DNA from: Betaproteobacteria bacterium
Lineage (GTDB): Bacteria; Pseudomonadota; Gammaproteobacteria; Burkholderiales; Burkholderiaceae_C
Direction: 5' to 3'
Assembly: GCA_009923315.1 (NCBI GenBank)
Contig: RFTU01000001.1
Location: 56,213 to 120,212, forward strand
DNA length: 64,000 bases
Shown: positions 26,860-34,587 of the stretch, piece by piece
How positions within the stretch are numbered: the stretch's first letter is position 1
Layout of the letters: every line of letters starts with the position of its first letter
Program-made: the position numbers and the translations under genes
The notes under the pieces: model-generated
What the model saw: the letters and a program-made list of their open reading frames with translations, nothing else
The model's database searches: none
What the model was told of the DNA's origin: nothing

Positions 26860-27603
26860 TCAGGCCAGACGAACCGACGCCCGCAGTGCGGCTTCTTCTT
26901 CGGGGGTGAGCCAGCGCCAATGGCCCGGTGCCAGCGCCGGGTCCAACGCCAGGGTGCCCATGCGCAGGCGGTGCAGCGCCTCCACCCGGTTGCCCACGGC
27001 GGCCACCATGCGCTTGACCTGATGGTAGCGGCCTTCGCCGATGGTCAGCAGCATCGCATGTTCGCCTACTGTGGTGTGAATCGGCTCCACGGCCAGGGCC
27101 TTAGCGGGTTCGGGGTCGTCGTCCAGCACAACCCCGTTCATCAGCCGCAGGGGCGCGTCCGCCGCCCAGGCATGCTTGGCAGTGACCCGGTACACCTTGG
27201 GTGCGTGCCATTTGGGTGAGGTCAATCGGTGGTTGAGTTCGCCGTCGTCGGTCAGCAGCAGCAGGCCCGTGGTGTCCTCATCGAGGCGACCAATGGGCTG
27301 TAGGCCGCGAACGCGCAGCGGCGTGGGCAGCAGGCTCATCACGCTGGGGTGGTGGCGCGGCTTGAGGGAGCACTCATGGCCGGCCGGCTTGTTCAGCATC
27401 ACCACGGCGCGTTCACGGTAGGGCCACACCCGCTGGTCCACCTCGAAGGTCCATTTGCCGTCGGTGCAAGCCGGCAACAGGGCCACGACGTCGACATCCG
27501 GGTCCGTGACGACCACCCCGCCCAAGGCCACCCGACCCAAGAGCACCAGGGCCCGGCACTCCCGGCGGCTGCCAAAGCCCTGCGAATGAAGGGCGTCCTC
27601 CAA
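26860..27603 (-). CDS. 16S rRNA pseudouridine synthase, RsuA family
   Basis: This roughly 247-residue protein has an N-terminal S4-like segment (DALHSQGFGSRRECRALVLLGRV) and the RsuA/RluB/E/F catalytic motif GRLDEDTTGLLLLTDDGELNHRLTSPKWHAPKVYRV, with the catalytic Asp in GRLDEDTTG. The C-terminal RYHQVKRMVAAVGNRVEALHRLRMG is also diagnostic. RsuA makes pseudouridine 516 of 16S rRNA. The only initiation codon at the expected N-terminus is a TTG at 27601-27603; RLEDxL in relatives starts two codons upstream, so the true start may be TTG or a rare CTG. It is 38 bases downstream of the acyl-CoA dehydrogenase gene. Confidence 0.85.
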   Translation of the reverse strand: MEDALHSQGFGSRRECRALVLLGRVALGGVVVTDPDVDVVALLPACTDGKWTFEVDQRVWPYRERAVVMLNKPAGHECSLKPRHHPSVMSLLPTPLRVRGLQPIGRLDEDTTGLLLLTDDGELNHRLTSPKWHAPKVYRVTAKHAWAADAPLRLMNGVVLDDDPEPAKALAVEPIHTTVGEHAMLLTIGEGRYHQVKRMVAAVGNRVEALHRLRMGTLALDPALAPGHWRWLTPEEEAALRASVRLA

Positions 27604-27641
27604 GCGGAGTGCGCCTGGCAGGGCGCCACGGCCGCGGCGCT

Positions 27642-28757
27642 TCAGGCGAACACCCCGGCGGTGTCTTGCATGCGCTGGCTCACCTGAGCCAGGTGGTGCG
27701 GTGTGTCGCCCCAGGCCATCTCGATCATCGTCAGGCGTTTGAAGTCGTGACTGGCGCTGTACTCATCGGTGACCCCGATACCGCCGTGAAGCTGGATGCA
27801 CTGCTGGCCCACGAAGCGCACGCTTTGGTTGAGTTGCACCTTGGCCTGGCTGAGCGCACGGCGCCGCAGGGCGGCAGTCTCACCCAGCTTGAGCGTGGCG
27901 TAGAAGCTCATGGAGCGCCCCAATTCGAGCTGCATCTTCACATCGGCCATGCGATGTCGCAGGGCCTGGAAGGTCGACAAGGCCACGCCGAATTGTTTGC
28001 GGGTGTTCAGGTAGTCCACCGTGGTGGCCACCAGACGGTCCATCACGCCCACAGCCTCGGCGGCCAACGCGGCGATGCCGATGTCTTGTGCCCATTCCAG
28101 GGCATCCAAGCCATCGGCCGTGATCAGGCTGGCCGCGCAGTCCTGCAGGCTCAACTCGGCTGCGCGTGCGCCGTCTTGCGTGGGGTAGCCGCGAACGCCG
28201 ACGCCTGGTTCGCTTCGCGCCACCAGGAACAGGGCCATCGCCCCATCCCACACGGCTGGCACGATATAGGCGTCGGCTTCATCGCCCGCGGGCACGACGC
28301 TCTTGTGGCCACTGATGCGCCAGCGCGAACCATCGGCACGTGCCGTGGCTGCGCATCGTGCCAAGTCGTAGCGTGCCGCGCGTTCCTGATGGGCCAGCAC
28401 CACCAGCGCTGAACCGTCGGCAATCCTGGGCAGCCACTCGCCAGCCGGGCCCGCTTGGCCACGCGCCAGCAGCGCGGGCGCGATCAGGGCTCCAGGGGCA
28501 TAGGGCGCCGACACCAGGCCTCGCCCCAACTCCTCCATCACCACCATCGCCTCCACCGGACCAAAGCCCAGACCGCCATGCTCTTCCGGTACGGCCAGGG
28601 CGGTCAAGCCCAAGGCCGACAGTTCGCCATACACCGTCCGCGTGGCGCCTCCGGCCTGCGCCAAGGCATGCCGACGCTCAAACCCGTGGTCCTTGCTCAC
28701 CCATCGCGCCACCGCCTCGCGCAGCGAGACCTGATCATCTGAAAAGTCGAAATCCAT
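27642..28757 (-). CDS. Acyl-CoA dehydrogenase, pimeloyl-CoA dehydrogenase small-subunit-like
   Basis: This 371-residue flavoprotein begins MDFDFSDDQVSLREAVARWV, the typical start of the PimD-like (small subunit) acyl-CoA dehydrogenases. It has LGLTALAVPEEHGGLGFGPVEAMVVMEELGRGL, a C-terminal QFGVALSTFQALRHRMADVKMQLE, and QCIQLHGGIGVTDEYSASHDFKRL. The second gene (28781) encodes the large subunit 23 bases upstream, so the pair probably forms a heteromeric dehydrogenase acting on medium dicarboxylyl- or related acyl-CoAs. Activity on pimeloyl-CoA is inferred from the family only. Confidence 0.85.
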   Translation of the reverse strand: MDFDFSDDQVSLREAVARWVSKDHGFERRHALAQAGGATRTVYGELSALGLTALAVPEEHGGLGFGPVEAMVVMEELGRGLVSAPYAPGALIAPALLARGQAGPAGEWLPRIADGSALVVLAHQERAARYDLARCAATARADGSRWRISGHKSVVPAGDEADAYIVPAVWDGAMALFLVARSEPGVGVRGYPTQDGARAAELSLQDCAASLITADGLDALEWAQDIGIAALAAEAVGVMDRLVATTVDYLNTRKQFGVALSTFQALRHRMADVKMQLELGRSMSFYATLKLGETAALRRRALSQAKVQLNQSVRFVGQQCIQLHGGIGVTDEYSASHDFKRLTMIEMAWGDTPHHLAQVSQRMQDTAGVFA

Positions 28758-28780
28758 GATGAATGTTCCTTGGCGCGGGT

Positions 28781-29959
28781 TCAGCCGAGCACCGTTTGCG
28801 CCACGATGTTGCGCTGGACCTCGTTGCTGCCGCCGTAGATGGTGGTCTTGCGCATATTGAAGTAGGTCCCGGCCAATGGTGCGCAATGCGCCGCGCCCAC
28901 GGCATCGCCCTGCCAGCCGGCTTCCATCGCATCGCTCATGAAGGGCGTGGCATAGGGCCCAGCCGCCAACATCATCAGCTCGCTGTAGCGCTGCTGGATC
29001 TCGCTGCCCCGAATCTTCAGCAAACCGGCCACATCCAGCGACTGCTTGCCACTCTTTTCGGCGCTCAGGACCCGCAGCACCATCATCTCCAAGGCCACGA
29101 TGTCGACCTCCAACTGGGCGATCTGGTCGCGAAACCGCAGGTCCTCGTAAACGCCTTCAGCTTTGGCGATGCGTTTGAGGCGCTCCAATTCCCGCTTGGC
29201 GCGGTTCACATCCGCGATGTTGGTGCGTTCGTGCGCGAGGAGGTACTTGGCATAGGTCCAGCCTTTGTTCTCTTCACCCACCAGGTTTTCCGCAGGCACC
29301 TTCACATGGTCGAACCACACCTCGTTGACTTCGGGCTCACCGTCCAGCAGCACGATGGGTCGTACCGTCACGCCGGGGCTCTTCATGTCTATCAGCAGAA
29401 ATGAGATGCCCGTCTGCGGCTTGCCTTCGCTGCTGGTGCGCACCAGGCAGAAGATCCAGTCGCCGTGTTGGGCCAGGGTGGTCCAGGTCTTCTGCCCATT
29501 GACGATGTAGTGGTCTCCCACCCGCTCGGCGCGTGTTTTGAGCGAAGCCAGGTCCGAGCCCGAGCCCGGTTCGCTGTATCCCTGGCTCCACCAGACCTCA
29601 CCGCTGGCGATGCCCGGCAGAAAGCGCTGATGCTGCTCGGGCGTACCGAAGGCCATGATGACCGGGGCCACCATCACCGGGCCGAAGGGAATCACGCGCG
29701 GCGCGCCGGCCAAGGCCAGCTCCTCTTCGAACAGGTGGCGTTCCACCGCGGTCCAGCCGGGCCCGCCAAACGATCGGGGCCAGTTCCAGCCGAGCCAGCC
29801 CTTGGCGCCCAGGATCTTGGCCCAGCGCTGGTGGTCTTGGCGGCTCAGTCGCAGGGCGTTGTGCACCTTGTGGCTGATGTCCTGGGGTAGGTTTTGCGCC
29901 ACCCAGTCGCGTATGCCGGCGCGAAAGGCCAACTCTTCTGCCGTGAAATTCAGATCCAT
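28781..29959 (-). CDS. Acyl-CoA dehydrogenase, pimeloyl-CoA dehydrogenase large-subunit-like
   Basis: This 392-residue flavoprotein starts MDLNFTAEELAFRAGIRDWV and includes the FAD/substrate motif QGYSEPGSGSDLASLKTRAERVGDHYIVNGQKTWTT, SFLLIDMKSPGVTVRPI, GWTYAKYLLAHERTNIADV, and a C-terminal TIYGGSNEVQRNIVAQTVLG. The pattern matches PimC-like large subunits. FAD-dependent dehydrogenation would pass electrons to ETF. It is the first gene of the minus-strand cluster with the small subunit and the RsuA gene, and it is divergent from tupB across a 221-base gap. Confidence 0.88.
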   Translation of the reverse strand: MDLNFTAEELAFRAGIRDWVAQNLPQDISHKVHNALRLSRQDHQRWAKILGAKGWLGWNWPRSFGGPGWTAVERHLFEEELALAGAPRVIPFGPVMVAPVIMAFGTPEQHQRFLPGIASGEVWWSQGYSEPGSGSDLASLKTRAERVGDHYIVNGQKTWTTLAQHGDWIFCLVRTSSEGKPQTGISFLLIDMKSPGVTVRPIVLLDGEPEVNEVWFDHVKVPAENLVGEENKGWTYAKYLLAHERTNIADVNRAKRELERLKRIAKAEGVYEDLRFRDQIAQLEVDIVALEMMVLRVLSAEKSGKQSLDVAGLLKIRGSEIQQRYSELMMLAAGPYATPFMSDAMEAGWQGDAVGAAHCAPLAGTYFNMRKTTIYGGSNEVQRNIVAQTVLG

Positions 29960-30180
29960 GTCGACAAACTCGGATTGCTTCGAAGTGAGGCTGGGGTTTT
30001 AGCACGGTCGTGCCCGAACGCCGTCGGGTGTCGATCGATTGGGGCCGGCCGATGGGTGCAAGCGTGCGCGGTGTCGCCCGGGATGACCTGCCGCGTACAC
30101 CTATGAAGTCGCTTGCATATCGTGGCTGACGGCGCCGCAGCGTCACAATCGCGCCGCGCTTTCCTCCATTGGACGACTTC
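29960..30180. other. Divergent intergenic region, acyl-CoA dehydrogenase / tupB
   Basis: This 221-base gap must hold the promoters for the acyl-CoA dehydrogenase operon and the tungstate transporter genes. A short palindromic stretch CCCGA-ACGCCG-TCGGG is present, but nothing diagnostic of a known regulator. No tupA-like coding sequence is found here. Confidence 0.4.
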
Positions 30181-30936
30181 ATGGGCTCCTTCACCGAAAG
30201 CCTGCGCTTGGCGTGGGACATGGCCACCCGTTGGGATCCTGCCTTGTGGCAGGTGGTGGGCTTGTCGCTTCAGGTCAGTGGCTCAGCCACGCTCATCGGG
30301 GCGGCCATGGGCCTCATGGGTGGAGCCTGGTTGGCGGTGGCGCGCTTTCCCGGCCAACGCGCGGTGGTGGTGGCACTCAACACCCTGCTGGCCTTGCCCT
30401 CGGTGGTCGTGGGCTTGGTGGTGTACCTGATGCTCTCGCGCACCGGACCGCTGGGTGCCTGGGGCGTTCTCTTTACGCCCACGGCGATGGTGTTGGCGCA
30501 GACCGTGTTGGTGGTCCCCGTCGTGACCGCCTTGACGCGCCAATTGGTGGCAGACGCGGCACACGGCAACGGGGAGCAACTGCGCTCGATGGGCGCGCGC
30601 CCGATCGGTGTGGCCGGCCTGCTGCTCGTGCATGAGCGTTGGGCTCTGTTGACGGTGCTGCTCACCGCATTTGGGCGCGCGGTGAGTGAAGTGGGCGCGG
30701 TGATGATCGTGGGCGGCAACATCGCCGGCGTCACGCGGGTGATGACCACCACCATCGCCCTGGAAACCAGCAAGGGTGACCTTCCGCTGGCACTGGGTCT
30801 GGGCATTGTGCTGTTGTCGGTGGTGGCCCTCATCAACCTGGGCATTGCCCTGCTGCAGTGGCTGCAGCGTGATCAAGACGCCGCCGCGGACCGTAGGCCT
30901 GGCGCGGCGACCGCCACGGGTGGGGTGGGCTCGTGA
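30181..30936 (+). CDS. tupB: Tungstate-type ABC transporter permease (TupB-like)
   Basis: This 251-residue inner-membrane permease has about five to six helices and the EAA-like cytoplasmic loop LRSMGARPIGVAGLLLVHERWALLTVLLTAFGRAVSEVGAVMIVGGNIAGVTRVMTTTIAL, typical of the TupB branch of molybdate/tungstate permeases. VVPVVTALTRQL precedes it. The ATG at 30181 was preferred to an in-frame TTG at 30169. tupC overlaps its stop. No TupA substrate-binding protein is in the window. The nearby tungsten enzyme genes support tungstate as the substrate, but molybdate cannot be excluded. Confidence 0.82.
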   Translation: MGSFTESLRLAWDMATRWDPALWQVVGLSLQVSGSATLIGAAMGLMGGAWLAVARFPGQRAVVVALNTLLALPSVVVGLVVYLMLSRTGPLGAWGVLFTPTAMVLAQTVLVVPVVTALTRQLVADAAHGNGEQLRSMGARPIGVAGLLLVHERWALLTVLLTAFGRAVSEVGAVMIVGGNIAGVTRVMTTTIALETSKGDLPLALGLGIVLLSVVALINLGIALLQWLQRDQDAAADRRPGAATATGGVGS

Positions 30937-31673
30937 GTCCGACTCCCGGCAGGCCCGGTGAACCGGTCGGGGCCACACCGCTCATCCGCCTGCAGGGTGC
31001 GGGGGTGTGCTTCGGTGCTCGCACGGTGCTGCAGGCCTTGGACGTCGAGGTGCATCGGGGCGAACGCGTGGCCTTGCTCGGGTCCAATGGGTCCGGCAAG
31101 ACCACCTTGCTGCGCCTGCTGCACGGTCAGGTGACGCACACGGGCATCCGTCAAGTGCACACCGATGCGCAGGGTCGCGAGCCGAGCCAGGCCATGGTGT
31201 TTCAACGCCCGTTCCTCTTGCGACTGTCGGTCTGGTGGAACCTCCAAGTGGCCCTGTGGCTGGCCGGTGTGCCCCGTGCACAACGACCCGAACGCGCCCG
31301 CCTGGCCCTGAACCGGGTCGGCCTGGGCGAACATGCGCAGCGCCCGGCGCGGGTCTTGTCGGGCGGACAGCAGCAGCGCCTGGCGCTGGCGCGGGCCTGG
31401 GCCGTGCGTCCTCAACTGTTGTTCCTGGATGAGCCCACGGCGAGTCTGGACCCCGCGGCCAAGCGCGATGTGGAAGGGCTGATCGAGGAGTTTGCCGCCG
31501 AGGGCATGACGGTGATCATGAGCACCCACAACCTCGGTCAAGCCAAGCGCTTGGCCACGCGCGTGCTGTACCTGGAGTCGGGTCAGCTCGTGGTGGATCG
31601 TCCGGTGACCGGCTTTTTCAACGAAGCACTGCCCGAAGCAGCAGCCCAATTTCTCAGCGGTGAACGCGCCTAG
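30933..31673 (+). CDS. tupC: Tungstate-type ABC transporter ATP-binding protein (TupC-like)
   Basis: This 246-residue ABC ATPase has Walker A LGSNGSGKTTLLRLLHG, Q-loop AMVFQRPFLLRLSVWWNL, signature LSGGQQQRLALARAW, Walker B QLLFLDEPTASLDP and switch histidine MSTHNLGQAKRLA. The fold lacks the long C-terminal TOBE domain of ModC, which agrees with TupC. The GTG start overlaps the tupB stop (GTGA), so the two are coupled. The Q-loop phrase FQRPFLLR is typical of the tungstate/phosphate-type subgroup. Confidence 0.83.
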   Translation: MSPTPGRPGEPVGATPLIRLQGAGVCFGARTVLQALDVEVHRGERVALLGSNGSGKTTLLRLLHGQVTHTGIRQVHTDAQGREPSQAMVFQRPFLLRLSVWWNLQVALWLAGVPRAQRPERARLALNRVGLGEHAQRPARVLSGGQQQRLALARAWAVRPQLLFLDEPTASLDPAAKRDVEGLIEEFAAEGMTVIMSTHNLGQAKRLATRVLYLESGQLVVDRPVTGFFNEALPEAAAQFLSGERA

Positions 31674-31695
31674 TGCGGCAGGGGCTGGTCGCTCG

Positions 31696-31727
31696 GCCGA
31701 TGCGCCGACGCGCCGACGCGCCGATGC
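31696..31727 (+). repeat. Four 8-bp tandem units GCCGAYGC after tupC
   Basis: The units are GCCGATGC (31696-31703), GCCGACGC (31704-31711), GCCGACGC (31712-31719) and GCCGATGC (31720-31727). They fill the start of the gap between tupC and the receptor gene. The outer units are identical and the inner units are identical. Confidence 0.7.
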
Positions 31728-31795
31728 CCCCATGGTGTCCCAACGGCAAGGTGTGCCGACTCACGCTATCGTTGACGATCACCTCTGGATGCACC

Positions 31796-33952
31796 ATGCC
31801 GCTTCACCCGACCTGGCGACCCACCCCGGCCCGCGACTCCCCTCGTGCCCCTTGGGCAGCCGTGTGCGTCGCCATCTTCTGGTCGTCTCCCGGCTGGGCC
31901 CAAGTCGCGGAGTCCCCGCGACCCGAGTCGGTGGTCATCAGCGGATCGTTGATCGAGCGCACCGTGCTGGAGGCCCCCTACGCCATCGGGGTCGTCGACC
32001 AGCAGGACATTCGTGCCGCTGGCGCGATGATCCACGCCAGCGAAGTCCTGCAGCGGCTACCAGGCCTGGTGGCCCAGAGTCGCTCCAACTTGGCGCAAGA
32101 TCTGCAGATCAGCTCCCGCGGCTTCGGTGCGCGTTCGGGCTTTGGCGTGCGCGGCCTTCGCATCGTGGCCGATGGTCTGCCGGCCACCGGCCCTGACGGT
32201 CAGGGTCAGGTTTCGCAGTTCGATTTGGCTGCGGCGCAGCGCATCGAGGTGCTGCGAGGTCCCTTCTCGGCGCTGTACGGCAACAGCTCGGGCGGGGTCA
32301 TCTCGATCATCAGTGCCCCCATCACGGCCAACACCTTTCGCTACGACAGCGACGTGGGCAGCTTCGGCCTTCGCCAGAACCGCCTGGGCATCCAGGGCAA
32401 GGGTGAAGGCCATTGGGAAGCCAGCCTCACCGCGTCCCAAGCGGAGCTCGACGGCTTTCGTCCCCAAAGCGGCGCGGTCAAGCAACAGGCCCATGCAACA
32501 CTGGGTTGGCGAGGCGGCCGCGACGACGTCACCGTGCAACTGGGTTACCTCAACCAGCCCGCCGACGACCCCCTGGGCCTTGCGCGCGCCCAATTCGAAT
32601 CGGGCCCTCGAGAAACCGCGGTGCAGGCGCTGCAGTTCGACACGCGCAAGACGCTGGACCAGACCCAGCTGGGTCTGATTTGGCGGCACCGCTTCGATCA
32701 GGGCGTGCTGCGTGAAACTCGGCTGAGCGCCTACGGTGGTCAACGCTCGGTGGCGCAGTGGCTGGCCATCACGCCAGCCACCCAGGCCAATGGGCGCCAT
32801 GGCGGCGGGGTGATCGATGTCCAGCGCCGCTTCCAAGGGCTGGAGGCCCGTGCCCGATGGGAGTGGGACGGGATGGGTCTGGTGGCCGGGGTCGCGGTGG
32901 ACCAGCAGCTCGACGACCGCCGCGGCTACGAAAACTTCACCGGCAGCGGCGACTCGCAACGCCTGGGGGTGGTGGGCCGCTTGCGCCGCGACGAAGTCAA
33001 CGATGCCCGCTCGCGTGACCTGTTCGCTCAGGTCGAATGGGTTGTCGCACCGCGCTGGATGATGTTGGCCGGCGCCCGCAGTGGCCGCGTGGACCTCAGC
33101 TCACGGGATGCCTATCTCAGCAACGGCGATGACTCAGGCCAACTCGCATGGCGCTACACCAACCCGGTCTGGGGGCTGCGCTGGCAGGCACAACCCGGCC
33201 TGAACCTGCACCTCAGTGCCGGACGTGGATTCGAGTCGCCCACCCTGGGTGAACTGGCCTATCGGGCCGATGGCACGGGGGGCTTCAACACCGCGCTCAA
33301 GGCCCAGGCCAGCACCCAGCTTGAAGTGGGTTTGAAGTCACGCAGGGGCCGCAGTGACCTGGACATCGTCTTGTTCGAAGCCTGGACGGCAAACGAAATC
33401 GGCGTGGCCACCAACGCCGGTGGCCGCTCAGCCTTCCAGAATGTGGGGCGCACCTCGCGCCGCGGGCTGGAAGCAGCCAGCACCTGGCGCCTGGGCCCGC
33501 AGTGGCAGGCCCGCTTGGCCGCCACGGTGCTGCTGGCCACCTACGAAGACCGCTTCCTGACCTGCGAGGGCATTCCCTGCAGCACGCCCACCGCGGTGGT
33601 CAACCCGGGCCAGCGCATCGCGGGCACGCCCAAAGCATGGGCCTATGCCGAACTGCGTCGCGCCGACCCCATGCTCGGTCATTGGGCGCTGGAGTGGCGC
33701 GCCGTGGGCTCGGTACCGGTGAATGACCGGAATGCGGACTTCGCGGCCGGCTATGGCTTGCTTGGCGCACGCTGGTCCAGGTCTTGGCCGGTGGGAGGCT
33801 CATGGCGCCTGGAATCGCTGTTGCGCTTGGACAATGTCTTGGACCGCCGTCATGCGGCCAGCGTCATCGTCAACGATGCCAATGGCCGATTCTTCGAGCC
33901 CGGCGCCCCGCGCCACGCGCTGCTGAGCGCGCGCCTGGTCACGCCGCTCTGA
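31796..33952 (+). CDS. TonB-dependent outer-membrane receptor, PqqU/YncD-like
   Basis: This 718-residue protein has a signal peptide (WAAVCVAIFWSSPGWA, cleavage near residue 36), a plug domain and a C-terminal barrel ending with HALLSARLVTPL. The plug phrases SSRGFGARSGFGVRGLRIVADGLPATGPDGQGQ and IEVLRGPFSALYGNSSGGVISI, and the barrel phrases RGYENFTGSGDSQ and SAGRGFESPTLGELAYR, closely parallel E. coli YncD (PqqU), a receptor for the cofactor PQQ. No TonB-box is obvious. It lies between the tungstate transporter genes and the tungsten enzyme genes, so PQQ, a tungsten-bearing ligand or both are possible cargo. The ATG at 31796 was chosen for the signal peptide; one at 31730 is an alternative. 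Confidence 0.82.
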   Translation: MPLHPTWRPTPARDSPRAPWAAVCVAIFWSSPGWAQVAESPRPESVVISGSLIERTVLEAPYAIGVVDQQDIRAAGAMIHASEVLQRLPGLVAQSRSNLAQDLQISSRGFGARSGFGVRGLRIVADGLPATGPDGQGQVSQFDLAAAQRIEVLRGPFSALYGNSSGGVISIISAPITANTFRYDSDVGSFGLRQNRLGIQGKGEGHWEASLTASQAELDGFRPQSGAVKQQAHATLGWRGGRDDVTVQLGYLNQPADDPLGLARAQFESGPRETAVQALQFDTRKTLDQTQLGLIWRHRFDQGVLRETRLSAYGGQRSVAQWLAITPATQANGRHGGGVIDVQRRFQGLEARARWEWDGMGLVAGVAVDQQLDDRRGYENFTGSGDSQRLGVVGRLRRDEVNDARSRDLFAQVEWVVAPRWMMLAGARSGRVDLSSRDAYLSNGDDSGQLAWRYTNPVWGLRWQAQPGLNLHLSAGRGFESPTLGELAYRADGTGGFNTALKAQASTQLEVGLKSRRGRSDLDIVLFEAWTANEIGVATNAGGRSAFQNVGRTSRRGLEAASTWRLGPQWQARLAATVLLATYEDRFLTCEGIPCSTPTAVVNPGQRIAGTPKAWAYAELRRADPMLGHWALEWRAVGSVPVNDRNADFAAGYGLLGARWSRSWPVGGSWRLESLLRLDNVLDRRHAASVIVNDANGRFFEPGAPRHALLSARLVTPL

Positions 33953-33964
33953 TCGCGACGGCGC

Positions 33965-33982
33965 CCTAGGGTTATACCTAGG
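33965..33982. promoter_or_regulatory. 18-bp repeat element upstream of aorA
   Basis: Two CCTAGG hexamers (33965-33970 and 33977-33982) flank GTTATA, so each hexamer is itself palindromic and the whole is nearly an inverted repeat. A possible -10 TATGTT is at 33995-34000. A second small palindrome, GGTGT-C-ACACC, spans 34020-34030. Together they suggest a controlled promoter for the aor operon; the regulator is unknown. Confidence 0.4.
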
Positions 33983-34053
33983 TGGAGAAGTGCCTATGTT
34001 GTCAGCACCATACGTGATTGGTGTCACACCCCAACCGCCCCGAGAGGAAGTCC

Positions 34054-34527
34054 ATGCAAAAGACCTTGCACATCAACCCGGAGAAGTGCACCGGCTGCCT
34101 CCAGTGTGAGATGGCCTGTTCGTTTGAGAACTACGCCACCTACGCACCGGCCAAGTCGCGCATCAAGGTATTTGACTTCCACCACACGGGCCGAAAGGTG
34201 CCCTACACCTGCACCCAGTGCGACGAAGCGTGGTGTTTGCATGCCTGCCCGGTGGAAGCCATCACGGTCGACAAGGCCACCGGCGCCAAGGTGGTCAATG
34301 AGTCCACTTGCGTGGGCTGCAAGGTTTGCACCATCTCCTGCCCCTTCGGCACCATCAACTATGTGCAGGAAACCGGCAAGGTCCAGAAGTGCGATCTGTG
34401 CGGTGGAGACCCCGCCTGCGCCACGGCCTGCCCCACGGGCGCCATCACCTATGTCGACGCCAATTGGACCGGTCTGAACAAGATGCAGGCCTGGGCCGAC
34501 AAGCTGGGCAACCAGCCGGCCGCCTGA
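34054..34527 (+). CDS. aorA: Ferredoxin-like electron-transfer subunit of tungsten aldehyde oxidoreductase (AorA)
   Basis: This 157-residue iron-sulfur protein has four Cys clusters: CTGCLQCEMAC, CTQCDEAWCLHACP, CVGCKVCTISCP and CDLCGGDPACATACP. The 16 cysteines can hold four [4Fe-4S] clusters. This is the pattern of the AorA subunit in the Aromatoleum-type enzyme, which passes electrons between the tungsten subunit and the FAD subunit and can polymerise with AorB. The ribosome-binding site GAGGAAG lies before the ATG at 34054. It is first in an aorA-B-C-D operon. Confidence 0.9.
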   Translation: MQKTLHINPEKCTGCLQCEMACSFENYATYAPAKSRIKVFDFHHTGRKVPYTCTQCDEAWCLHACPVEAITVDKATGAKVVNESTCVGCKVCTISCPFGTINYVQETGKVQKCDLCGGDPACATACPTGAITYVDANWTGLNKMQAWADKLGNQPAA

Positions 34528-34587
34528 GCCGGCGCCTCGCACGATTGCCATCCGCTTCACGCCGAATCACGCCATGAGGAGCAACAC

